From: Gracilaria vermiculophylla
Lineage: Eukaryota > Rhodophyta > Florideophyceae > Gracilariales > Gracilariaceae
Assembly: GCA_019155205.2 (NCBI GenBank)
Contig: JAHNZQ020000002.1
Coordinates: 1-36,660, forward strand
Reading direction: 5' to 3'
Length of the DNA stretch: 36,660 nt
The position numbers and the translations under genes were made by a program. Shown in pieces: positions 27,447 to 34,827 of the stretch. Within the stretch, counting starts at the first letter, position 1; every line of letters starts with the position of its first letter. The notes under the pieces were generated by a model. It did no database searches, was not told the DNA's origin, and saw nothing but the letters and a program-made list of their open reading frames with translations.

Positions 27447-28085
27447 ATGGGTCAAAAAGTACATCCAATCGGATTAAGATTAGGAGTTTCACAAAATTGG
27501 AGTTCATCTTGGAATTCAACAATTAATTATAGTAATTTACTTTATGAAGATTTATTAATTCGTAAATATTTAGAACAACAATGTAAACCATTTTATTTTC
27601 TGATTGGGAAATTAATTATAAAACGTTCTTTAAATAAAGTTCATATTATATTATGTGTTTATAATGAATATTTTAATACTAAATTATATACACATATAAA
27701 AGAAAAAAGTATTTGGTATTTAAATTTAAGAAAATTTTTATTTAAGTTAAATAAGAGTTCATGTACTTTATCAATAATTCAAACTAAAAATATTCATTCT
27801 ACTGCAGAACTATTAGGCTATTATATAAGTAAAGAATTAAAAAAAAAAAGATCTGTTGGAATTATTTTACAAAATATAATTAAACAAGTAAAAAAAAATA
27901 AAAAAATTAAAGGTATAAAAATAGTATGTTCTGGTCGATTTAATGGAGTCCAAATGGCAAAAAAAGAATTTATAAAATATGGAAAAATTCCATTAAACTC
28001 ATTAAATTTAAAAATTGATTATTCAAAACAAATTACAAAAAGTATTTATGGTGTTTATGGAATAAAAATTTGGATATATAAATAA
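27447..28085 (+). CDS. rps3: Ribosomal protein S3
   Basis: Small-subunit head protein at the mRNA entry. The ATG at 27447 ([13 protein letters not shown], the classic S3 N-terminus) gives 212 residues; an open frame reaches back into rps19 but is not used. The C-terminal domain is clear: [37 protein letters not shown], then [12 protein letters not shown] (bacterial 'GIKVEVSGRLGGAEIARTE...GVIGVKVWIFKG'). The KH-containing middle is diverged. It overlaps rps12 by one base (TAATG). Confidence 0.95.
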   Translation: MGQKVHPIGLRLGVSQNWSSSWNSTINYSNLLYEDLLIRKYLEQQCKPFYFLIGKLIIKRSLNKVHIILCVYNEYFNTKLYTHIKEKSIWYLNLRKFLFKLNKSSCTLSIIQTKNIHSTAELLGYYISKELKKKRSVGIILQNIIKQVKKNKKIKGIKIVCSGRFNGVQMAKKEFIKYGKIPLNSLNLKIDYSKQITKSIYGVYGIKIWIYK

Positions 28086-28450
28086 TGCCAACAACAAATC
28101 AATTAGTAAAAAAAATACGAAAAGGAAAAAAACATAAAAATAAAGTACCTGCTTTGCAAGGAGCATGTCAAAAAAAAGGTGTATGTATTAAAGTATTTAT
28201 TATGAAACCAAAAAAACCAAATTCAGCGTTTAGAAAAGTAGCTCGAGTTAAATTAAGTAATAATATTAAGATAACGGGATATATACCTGGAATTGGTCAT
28301 AATTTACAAGAACATTCAATTGTATTAATTCGTGGTGGTCGTGTAAAAGATTTACCAGGAGTGAAATATAAAATGATTCGAGGTAAATATGATTTACACC
28401 CAGTACAAAATCGTAAAAGTCGACGATCAAAGTATGGTGTTAAAAAATAA
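28085..28450 (+). CDS. rps12: Ribosomal protein S12
   Basis: Decoding-centre protein. The 121-residue product has [32 protein letters not shown], the decoding loop [14 protein letters not shown], and [36 protein letters not shown], all at normal spacing. The loop has Phe in place of the usual Leu in 'PNSALRK'. It overlaps rps3 by one base upstream; nad3 begins 16 nt downstream. Confidence 0.98.
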   Translation: MPTTNQLVKKIRKGKKHKNKVPALQGACQKKGVCIKVFIMKPKKPNSAFRKVARVKLSNNIKITGYIPGIGHNLQEHSIVLIRGGRVKDLPGVKYKMIRGKYDLHPVQNRKSRRSKYGVKK

Positions 28451-28466
28451 ATAAAATAAAAAAAAA

Positions 28467-28820
28467 ATGCATATTGAATATTTTCATATATTTATTTTTT
28501 TAGTATTTAGTACAATTTTATCATTAATAATTTTTGGAGCTTCTTATATTTTTGCAATTCAAAAATCAGATTTAGAAAAAATTTCAGCTTATGAATGTGG
28601 TTTTACTCCCTTTGATAATGCACGAAATAAATTTGATATTAGATTTTATTTAGTTGCCATTTTATTTATTATTTTTGATTTAGAAGTTAGTTTTTTATTT
28701 CCATGGACAATTACATTATCAAAATTAACTTTATTTGGTTTTTGGATGATGATTATTTTTTTAATTATTTTAACAATTGGATTTATTTATGAATGGAAAA
28801 AAGGAGCATTAGAATGGTAA
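28467..28820 (+). CDS. nad3: NADH dehydrogenase subunit 3
   Basis: Complex I membrane-arm subunit (NuoA), whose first matrix loop lines the quinone tunnel. The 117-residue product has three helices. The loop with the conserved redox-sensitive Cys is present: [43 protein letters not shown]. Length is typical. The rps12-nad3 pairing, common in plant and protist mtDNA, is kept. ATG start, TAA stop, then trnL(UAA) 12 nt on. Confidence 0.98.
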   Translation: MHIEYFHIFIFLVFSTILSLIIFGASYIFAIQKSDLEKISAYECGFTPFDNARNKFDIRFYLVAILFIIFDLEVSFLFPWTITLSKLTLFGFWMMIIFLIILTIGFIYEWKKGALEW

Positions 28821-28832
28821 TATAATATTTAC

Positions 28833-28913
28833 ACTTACTTGGTGGAATTGGTAGACACGACAGATTTAAAATCTGTTTCTTTTAGAGTATCGGTTCGAGT
28901 CCGATAGTAAGTA
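28833..28913 (+). tRNA. trnL(uaa): tRNA-Leu (UAA), class II
   Basis: 81 nt, acceptor ACTTACT/AGTAAGT, leucine D-arm GGTGGAATTGGTAGACAC, anticodon stem ACAGA/TCTGT, loop TTTAAAA with TAA, 12-nt variable arm, T-stem ATCGG/CCGAT, discriminator A. It reads TTR, by far the main leucine codons here. Confidence 0.95.
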
Positions 28914-28921
28914 TTTAATTT

Positions 28922-29152
28922 ATGGATTTTTTACCTAGTGCAAAATTAATTGGTGCAGGATTAGCAACAATTGGAGTAGCAGGACCTGGAGCAGGTGCTG
29001 GAATCGTATTTAATGCTTTAATTAATGCAACTGCACAAAATCCTTTTTTAAAACAACAATTATTCGTTTATGCAATTTTAGGATTTGCATTAACTGAAGC
29101 AGTTGGATTATTTGCCTTAATGATGGCATTTTTAATCTTATTTGCTTTCTAA
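28922..29152 (+). CDS. atp9: ATP synthase subunit c (subunit 9)
   Basis: Forms the proton-carrying c-ring of the F1Fo ATP synthase. The 76-residue product is two membrane helices joined by a polar loop (about 38-46). The glycine-rich helix 1 has GPGAGAG at 21-27 and the essential carboxylate is Glu59 in [13 protein letters not shown]. Length is typical. It is 4 nt before the rps6 start and probably cotranscribed with it. Confidence 0.98.
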   Translation: MDFLPSAKLIGAGLATIGVAGPGAGAGIVFNALINATAQNPFLKQQLFVYAILGFALTEAVGLFALMMAFLILFAF

Positions 29153-29156
29153 TTTT

Positions 29157-29438
29157 ATGAGATTATATAAATTAGTTTTAATTTTTAATATTCAAAGAAA
29201 AATAAAAAAAATTATAATAGATTTATTTAATGTTATTTTTTTGAATAAAGGTGTTATACAAAAAACATCTTATTTAGGAATTGAAAATACATTATTTAAT
29301 AATAAATCGATAAAAAAAAATTCTAAAGGTTTATATATTGTTGTTTATTTTTTTGGTAATAAAGAGATTTTAAATCATTTAAAAGAATATTTAAATTATT
29401 GTAAAGTAATTAAACGTTATATGTTAATAAGATATTAA
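29157..29438 (+). CDS. rps6: Ribosomal protein S6
   Basis: Small-subunit platform protein that pairs with S18 in bacteria. The ATG at 29157 gives 93 residues; five upstream in-frame codons overlap atp9 and are not needed. The match to bacterial S6 runs end to end: MRLYKLVLIF ('MRHYEIVFMV'), GVIQKTSYLGIENTLF ('GKIHRLEDWGRRQLAY'), INKLHKAHYVL-like KKNSKGLYIVVYF, and the ending LNYCKVIKRYMLIRY ('FNDAVIRSMVMR'). Basic replacements are many, but strand-helix order and length fit. S6 is not among the mitochondrially encoded ribosomal proteins I recall even from jakobids, so a profile search is important. Confidence 0.8.
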   Translation: MRLYKLVLIFNIQRKIKKIIIDLFNVIFLNKGVIQKTSYLGIENTLFNNKSIKKNSKGLYIVVYFFGNKEILNHLKEYLNYCKVIKRYMLIRY

Positions 29439-29507
29439 TAAAAAAAATTATTTTTTAATAAAATATATAGGAGTTTAATAATTAAAATATAAAAAAATTT
29501 ACTAAAA

Positions 29508-29994
29508 TAAATTTGAGAGTTTTATCCTGGCTCAGAATGAACGCTGGCAGTATGCCTAACACATGCAAATCGAACGAGAAAATTTTTAACAAATGAGTAT
29601 AGTGGTGAACGGGTGAGTAATACATAGGAATTTGCTTAATAATTTGGGATATGTATTTTGTTTTATACAATTAAGAATAATTATTCATATAAATACCAAA
29701 TAATTTTCAATTTATTTGAAAAAAAGATTAAATCGTTATTAAATAAGCCTATGTAGGATTAGGTAGTTGGTAAGATAAAAGCTTACCAAGCCAAAGATCC
29801 TTAGTTGTTTTGAAAGATTGAACAACCACATTGGGATTGAGAGACGGCCCAAACTCTTACGAGAGGCAGCAGTGAGGAATATTGGACAATGAGGGAAACC
29901 TTGATCCTACGATACTGCGTGAATGAATGAAGACTCTTTGAGTTGTAAAATTCTTTCATTAAGGAAGATAATGACGTTACTTAAAAAAGAAGTT

Positions 29995-30025
<31 letters not shown>

Positions 30026-31095
30026 GACGGAGGGAACTAGTGTTATTCGGAATAACTGGGCGTAAAGGGTATGTAGGCGGTTTATTAAGTTTTAGGTGAA
30101 AGTTTAAAGCTTAACTTTAAAATTATTTAAAATACTTTTAAACTTGAGTTTAATAGAGGATAATGGAATTTTTAGTGTAGAAATAAAATTTGTAAATATT
30201 AAAAGGAACTCCAGAAGCGAAGGCGATTATCTGGATTAACACTGACGCTGAGGTACGAAAGGATGGGGAGCAACCAGGATTAGAGACCCTGTTAGTCCAT
30301 CCTGTAAACGATGAGTGTTAAATGTTAGATTTAAAATCTAGTGTTACAGCTAACGCGTTAAACACTCCGCCTGGGAAGTATGATCGCAAGATTGAAACTT
30401 AAAGGAAGTGACGGGGATCTAAACAAGCGGTGGAGCATGTGGTTTAATTCGTAACAACGCGCAAAACCTTACCAATTCTTGACATATTAAATGAAACTAT
30501 TTATTTAATTTTAAATAGTATTAATACAGGTGTTGCATGGCTGTCGTCAGTTCGTGTTGTGAAATGTTTGGTTCATTCCTTTAACGAACGTAACCCTTAT
30601 TTTTAATTATTATAAATATTATTTTCAATTTATTAAATAATATTAAATAGATTAAAAAAACTGCTAATAATAAATTAGAGGAAGGCGAGGATGACGTCAA
30701 GTCTTCATGGCCCTGATGGATTGGGCTACACACGTGCTACAATGGTTATGACAATAAGAAGCAAAAACGTAAGTTGGAGCAAATCTTTAAAAGTAATCTT
30801 AGTTCGGATTGTTCTCTGCAACTCGAGAACATGAAGGTGGAATCGCTAGTAATCGCAAATCAGCATGTTGCGGTGAATATGTTCTTAGGTCTTGTACACA
30901 CCGCCCGTCAAGCCTTGGAAATTAGTGGATTTGTAAGTTTATTTTTTAATTTTATAACAATAACTTAATTTTTATAGTTGATATATTTAATAAAGTTAAA
31001 TGATTATAATTAGAAAAATAAATCATAATCAGATTAGTAACTAAGGCTAAGTCGTAACAAGGTAGTCGTAGGGGAACCTGTGGCTGGACTAAACT
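29508..31095 (+). rRNA. rns: Small-subunit rRNA
   Basis: Bacterial-type 16S-like rRNA. Landmarks in order: 5' TTGAGAGTTTTATCCTGGCTCAG segment near 29512, AGGCAGCAGTGAGGAATATT near 29861, the 530 loop GTGCCAGCAGCCGCGGTAA (30007-30025), the 690-790 region with ATTAGAGACCCTG, the 900-960 stretch near 30410, the 1400 decoding segment CTTGTACACACCGCCCGTCA (30891-30910), and the 3' segment GTCGTAACAAGGTAGTCGTAGGGGAACCTGTGGCTGGA. The anti-Shine-Dalgarno CCTCC is absent after the last helix. Ends are approximate. No intron seen; variable regions are AT-rich and shortened. Confidence 0.97.
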
Positions 31096-31160
31096 CATAT
31101 TTTAAATAATTTTTTTTATTAATTAGGATATCTAATTTTTTATAAAGAATAAATGTTAAA

Positions 31161-31652
31161 ATGAATAATATTATTTTTAAAATGAAAATTAATAATAATA
31201 TATCATTAATTGTACTATTATTTTTTATCAGTATCATTTTTATTTCAAAAGAAATTTTTATTTTTAATGAAGAAGCATTAGTTGCAATTGTTTTTTTTAT
31301 TTTTGTATGGTTTTTATATAATATTTTAAGTGAAGTATTTATTACAGAATTAAAAGATAGATCAATTAAAATTGAAAATGAATTTAAAAATTTAATTGAT
31401 TTAAAATTAAATATTTATAATTTATTAATTAACCATTATAAAAAAGAAATTATGTTAACAAATGAAATTAATACATTATTTTCTTTTTCAGAAGAAGAAA
31501 TAAAATATATTTTAAAAAAAAAATATATGAATATTCGTTATAATATGTATTTACAAGTACAAAATAGATTACAATTATTTTTATTAAATGAATTAAATTT
31601 TATTAGAAATATACAATATAATTTTATTAAATTATATTCAAAATTAAACTAG
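31161..31652 (+). CDS. atp4: ATP synthase subunit b (subunit 4, ymf39-type)
   Basis: Peripheral-stalk subunit of the F1Fo ATP synthase. The 163-residue product begins with a hydrophobic segment (about 14-30), then the recognisable motif FNEEALVAIVFFIFVWFLYN (about 34-53), the second membrane segment with the conserved acidic pair that marks mtDNA-encoded Atp4/Ymf39 proteins. The remainder is a Lys/Glu-rich helical stalk (about 60-160). Its stop is TAG. Its last seven codons are part of a 34-bp hairpin. It lies about 65 nt after the SSU rRNA end. Confidence 0.88.
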   Translation: MNNIIFKMKINNNISLIVLLFFISIIFISKEIFIFNEEALVAIVFFIFVWFLYNILSEVFITELKDRSIKIENEFKNLIDLKLNIYNLLINHYKKEIMLTNEINTLFSFSEEEIKYILKKKYMNIRYNMYLQVQNRLQLFLLNELNFIRNIQYNFIKLYSKLN

Positions 31653-31698
31653 TAAGTAAAATTTAAATTTTACTTACTAGTTTAATTTTGAATATAAT
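31631..31698. repeat. 68-nt perfect palindrome (34-bp hairpin) at the atp4 3' end
   Basis: Every position from 31631 pairs with its partner up to 31698 (centre 31664/31665) without mismatch or spacer. The left arm is coding (end of atp4); the right arm ends 17 nt before the ATG of the 455-aa ORF. It is the longest hairpin in the window. Confidence 0.92.
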
Positions 31699-31715
31699 AG
31701 TAAATAATAATAAAT

Positions 31716-33083
31716 ATGCATATGTTATTAATGTCAACTTATTTTCAGAAAATCACAAAATTAGAGGTATGGAATCATCCTTATGTTCAGTTGTTTAATA
31801 ACATATTAATATTTGTGTTATTAGTTATAGTTATAATTCTATTATATACTATATTTAATAATCATTTAATAATTAATAGTTTAGTTTTATTTTTATGTTT
31901 AATCATATTTCAACTATTAGTTATGTTTGATGAATTAAAAAATTATGAAAATATCTATTTATATTTATATTCGGGATATTTTATGTGTTTGGGGATTTAT
32001 TTCCTATTAAATTCATATTTAAAAAATAGATATACTATTTCTAGATCAAGTATACTATTATTAGTAAGAATAAAAACATTTACTATAATCTTAATTATAC
32101 TAATAAATGAATTATTTTTTGATTTAAAAATTGTCTTTATTGGAATTCCATTTATTGTTTTTATGTTTGTAGGATTAATTGGATCTCTTAATTTAAATCA
32201 AAATAATATTGATTATTTTGATAATTTATTAGAATCATCTAAAATAAAATTATATGACTTGTTATTCTATTTAATAGTTCATATTTATATATCAAATAGA
32301 CCAAATTTAAGGTATGGTTTATTAGTATTTTGGGTTTTATTTCATATTTATTGTAATATAATTATTCAAGGTTATACTTATTTAATTATACCAATTATTG
32401 TTTTAACTATTTATTATTATATTCCAGGTATACTTAAACGAGATTTATATGCTTTAAACTATGATTTATATAAAGCAATTATGACCAATTTGAATACACT
32501 TTATGAGAATCAATTAAATTGTAGTGGAGATATTCCTCCATCGAGTGAAAAAGCTACCAATAAAGTAGTAGCTAGAGCTGTAAGGAATACTGGTGATATT
32601 ACTCAAAAAATTGTAATAGGTAAGTTTGTAGAATATGCTACTTCGATGCCAGTAGAACGTGAGCCAACACTTATGGAACAGAATGACATGCTAGAAAGGC
32701 AGCTACAGTATTTTATGTATAGAGTAGAAGAATTAAAACAAACATTAAAGTCAGATAATTTAACTGATACACAAGAATTAGAAACGAAGAGGGATATAGA
32801 TATATATTATAAAAAAATGGACAAATTAAGTAATCAACTAAGTAATATAATTGATCTAATGATAAAAAAAAAATTAGATGGAGATATTGTTAGGAAAGAA
32901 CTTGAGGCTGCTACAGTTAATGTGGCTAAAGCTGTTTCAAATGCATTAACAATTAGAGATAGAGTTCCGCTAAAAGGCTTTGCTATACTTGGAATGTCAG
33001 TTGTTGGAGGTACGATTCTGTATCAACAGAATCCAACATTTCAATTAATGGTTGATAACGTTTTAAAAGTCGTTAGTATATAA
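31716..33083 (+). CDS. Unidentified multi-pass membrane protein with coiled coil and C-terminal anchor (455 aa)
   Basis: No family recognised. Hydrophobic segments lie near 28-46, 51-71, 79-101, 121-157 (probably two), 182-193 and 200-236. A soluble half follows with a Cys-Ser-Gly stretch and PPSSEKATNKVVARAVRN (about 274-291), a Glu/Lys-rich probable coiled coil (about 318-410), and a final glycine-rich hydrophobic segment GFAILGMSVVGGTILY (421-436). This repeats the plan of the 374-aa ORF at 1905. The C-terminal half uses CTA, AAG, GAG and AGG more freely than respiratory genes, by eye. Starts ATG (a second ATG is two codons on), stop TAA. It lies between the atp4 hairpin and trnF. Confidence 0.75.
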   Translation: MHMLLMSTYFQKITKLEVWNHPYVQLFNNILIFVLLVIVIILLYTIFNNHLIINSLVLFLCLIIFQLLVMFDELKNYENIYLYLYSGYFMCLGIYFLLNSYLKNRYTISRSSILLLVRIKTFTIILIILINELFFDLKIVFIGIPFIVFMFVGLIGSLNLNQNNIDYFDNLLESSKIKLYDLLFYLIVHIYISNRPNLRYGLLVFWVLFHIYCNIIIQGYTYLIIPIIVLTIYYYIPGILKRDLYALNYDLYKAIMTNLNTLYENQLNCSGDIPPSSEKATNKVVARAVRNTGDITQKIVIGKFVEYATSMPVEREPTLMEQNDMLERQLQYFMYRVEELKQTLKSDNLTDTQELETKRDIDIYYKKMDKLSNQLSNIIDLMIKKKLDGDIVRKELEAATVNVAKAVSNALTIRDRVPLKGFAILGMSVVGGTILYQQNPTFQLMVDNVLKVVSI

Positions 33084-33114
33084 ATATTTCATAATTAAAT
33101 ATATTTATATATTT

Positions 33115-33187
33115 GTTTAAGTAGCTCAGTTGGTAGAGCAAAGGACTGAAAATCCTTGTGTCAATGGTTCAAATCCATTCTTAAACA
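33115..33187 (+). tRNA. trnF(gaa): tRNA-Phe (GAA)
   Basis: Acceptor GTTTAAG/CTTAAAC, D-arm GCTCAGTTGGTAGAGC, anticodon in AAGGACTGAAAATCCTT (GAA), T-stem AATGG/CCATT, discriminator A. Confidence 0.96.
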
Positions 33188-33197
33188 TTTAAATAAA

Positions 33198-33223
33198 AAT
33201 AAATCAATTATAATTGATTTATT
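33198..33223. repeat. 26-nt perfect palindrome between trnF and trnfM
   Basis: Thirteen-nt half-sites AATAAATCAATTA and its complement, no spacer, ending 1 nt before trnfM. Confidence 0.8.
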
Positions 33224-33224
33224 A

Positions 33225-33296
33225 TGTGAAATAGAGTAATTGGTAACTCATTAGACTCATGATCTAAAGTTGTAGGTTCAAGTCCTACTTTCACAA
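33225..33296 (+). tRNA. trnfM(cau): tRNA-fMet (CAU), probable initiator
   Basis: Acceptor TGTGAAA/TTTCACA with a weak U1-A72 first pair, D-arm GAGTAATTGGTAACTC, anticodon stem TTAGA/TCTAA, loop CTCATGA, T-stem GTAGG/CCTAC, discriminator A. The D-arm and CTCATGA loop closely resemble plant mitochondrial initiator tRNA. It lacks the three G-C pairs of bacterial initiators in the anticodon stem. Confidence 0.85.
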
Positions 33297-33306
33297 ATTA
33301 TTTATT

Positions 33307-33379
33307 GCCTCTTTCGTCTAATTGGTTAGGACATTACTTTTTCAAGGTAAGAATACGAGTTCAAATCTCGTAAGAGGTA
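33307..33379 (+). tRNA. trnE(uuc): tRNA-Glu (UUC)
   Basis: Acceptor GCCTCTT/AAGAGGT (G1-U72), anticodon stem TTACT/GGTAA, loop TTTTCAA with TTC, T-loop TTCAAAT, discriminator A. 23 nt before atp8. Confidence 0.94.
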
Positions 33380-33402
33380 AAATTAATAATAATATATTAT
33401 TT

Positions 33403-34158
33403 ATGCCACAATTAGATAAATTAACATTTATATCACAATTATTTTGGTTAATTTCAACTTTTTTAGTTTTTTATTTTATTTTTTTAAAATATTTATTACC
33501 TAAAATTAGTATTATTTTAAAATATCGATTAAAACAATTAAATTATTATAATAATCAAATTAAAGATTTAAATTTAGAACAAAATAATTCAGTAAATTTA
33601 TATGAAAATTTTTTATATGAATATTTATTAAATATAAAAAATTTAATTGCAAAAAGTATTGATATTAATAATAAATGGTTAGCAAAAGAATTTTTAAAAA
33701 TTAATAATAAATTATTTTATGTTAAATATTTATTAAAAGATACAGATATTAAATCAATTAATAATTTAAATAAATTTTCATTATTTAATCGTTTATTATT
33801 AAATCATATTTTTTATATGAATAAATTTACATTAATTATTAATAAAATCTTTAAAGTAAATTATGATGTATTTATTAAAATTACTAATAATTTAAATAAT
33901 AAACAAAATATTTATTCATTATTTAATAATCAAATGAGTAATCGAGTAATTATATTTTTAAAAATTAGTAATATTGATTTAATGACAAATTTAAATAAAA
34001 ATTATAAATTAAGTCAAATTAATCATTCATTAATAAATATTAATAGTAATTTTTTTAATTATATTTCAATAATTAAAAAAATTTATATCTTTTATACTTT
34101 AAAATTTCATTTGAATTCAAATAAAAATCTTTTAAATTTATATAAACTAAAAAATTAA
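33403..34158 (+). CDS. atp8: ATP synthase subunit 8, long form
   Basis: Small Fo subunit of the ATP synthase. The ATG at 33403 gives MPQLDKLTFISQLFWLISTFLVFYF, the classic Atp8 N-terminus followed by its single membrane helix (about 10-32); upstream frame extends through trnE and is not coding. The product is 251 residues, far longer than animal (about 50-70) and longer than most protist or plant Atp8. The extra C-terminal part is Asn/Lys/Leu-rich and predicted soluble, with no recognised domain. The gene ends in a 19-bp palindrome just before trnI(CAU). Confidence 0.92.
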   Translation: MPQLDKLTFISQLFWLISTFLVFYFIFLKYLLPKISIILKYRLKQLNYYNNQIKDLNLEQNNSVNLYENFLYEYLLNIKNLIAKSIDINNKWLAKEFLKINNKLFYVKYLLKDTDIKSINNLNKFSLFNRLLLNHIFYMNKFTLIINKIFKVNYDVFIKITNNLNNKQNIYSLFNNQMSNRVIIFLKISNIDLMTNLNKNYKLSQINHSLININSNFFNYISIIKKIYIFYTLKFHLNSNKNLLNLYKLKN

Positions 34159-34175
34159 TTTTTTAGTTTATATAA
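34138..34175. repeat. 38-nt perfect palindrome at the atp8 3' end
   Basis: Nineteen-nt half-sites centred at 34156/34157, including the last atp8 codons and stop; ends 2 nt before trnI(CAU). Confidence 0.87.
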
Positions 34176-34177
34176 TT

Positions 34178-34250
34178 GTGAATATAGCTTAATTGGTAAA
34201 GCATACCGCTCATAACGGTAGTTATATAGGTTCAATTCCTATTATTCACA
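34178..34250 (+). tRNA. trnI(cau): tRNA-Ile (CAU), lysidine type
   Basis: Acceptor GTGAATA/TATTCAC, D-arm GCTTAATTGGTAAAGC, anticodon stem TACCG/CGGTA, loop CTCATAA, T-arm ATAGG TTCAATT CCTAT, discriminator A. The D-arm and the TTCAATT T-arm resemble plastid trnI-CAU. If so, C34 must be converted to lysidine by a TilS enzyme to read ATA, a common codon here. Confidence 0.8.
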
Positions 34251-34270
34251 TATAATATGAATAAATTATT

Positions 34271-34741
34271 ATGTTAATTCCAAAATCATTTAAATTTAAA
34301 AAACGTCATAAAGGTCGTGTTTATGGTTATTCGGCTAAAAATAATCGATTAATTTTTGGATTATTTGGTTTACAATCAAAAGGTGTAATACGTATTAAAA
34401 ATATTCAAATTGAAAGTACACGACGTACAATTGTAAAAATAGTAAAAAATATGAGTAAAAAATATAAATTAAAACAAAAACATATTCATATTCGTCCAAA
34501 TAAAGTGAAAAAAAAAATAGGTAAGTTATGGATAAAATTTTTTCCTGATATTCCAGTAAGTAAAAAACCAACAGAAGTAAGAATGGGAAAAGGAAAAGGA
34601 AATGTAGAATATTGGGTAAGTCGAATTCGTTTTAATCAAATTTTATTTGAATTAGATGGAATTTCTAATAGTATAGCTTATACTGCTTTTATCCAAGGAG
34701 GTAATAAATTACCTTTAAAAAATAAATATATAAAAATTTAA
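34271..34741 (+). CDS. rpl16: Ribosomal protein L16
   Basis: Large-subunit protein near the A-site tRNA. The 156-residue product matches L16: MLIPKSFKFKKRHKGR at the N-terminus ('MLQPKRTKFRKMHKGR'), FGLFGLQSKGVIRIKNIQIESTRRTIVK, IHIRPNKVKKK ('IWIRVFPDKPIT' follows as LWIKFFPDIPVSKKPTEVRMGKGKGNVEYWVSRI), and the conserved E-R-GKGKG-Y-W loop. About 18 residues longer than bacterial L16. Separated from rpl2-rps19-rps3, its ancestral operon partners, which lie about 7 kb away. Confidence 0.96.
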   Translation: MLIPKSFKFKKRHKGRVYGYSAKNNRLIFGLFGLQSKGVIRIKNIQIESTRRTIVKIVKNMSKKYKLKQKHIHIRPNKVKKKIGKLWIKFFPDIPVSKKPTEVRMGKGKGNVEYWVSRIRFNQILFELDGISNSIAYTAFIQGGNKLPLKNKYIKI

Positions 34742-34747
34742 ATTGAA

Positions 34748-34820
34748 AGGAGAATAGTTTTAATTGGTAAAATACTGGATTCCAAATTCATTGATATGGG
34801 TTCAAATCCCATTTCTCCTG
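34748..34820 (+). tRNA. trnW(cca): tRNA-Trp (CCA)
   Basis: Acceptor AGGAGAA/TTCTCCT, loop TTCCAAA with anticodon CCA, T-stem ATGGG/CCCAT, discriminator G (tryptophan identity base). Anticodon-stem pair 27-43 is unpaired (C-U). CCA reads only TGG, supporting the standard code. Confidence 0.92.
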
Positions 34821-34827
34821 ATCAATA

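Noticed and set aside
29482..30968. Short open frames in both directions
   Set aside because: Within the SSU rRNA, whose conserved landmarks cover the region.
31096..31160. Possible 5S rRNA or other small RNA gene after rns
   Set aside because: Too short and AT-rich; no 5S-like conserved segments seen here or in any other spacer.
31034..31237. 67-aa minus-strand open frame
   Set aside because: Antisense of the SSU 3' end and atp4 start.
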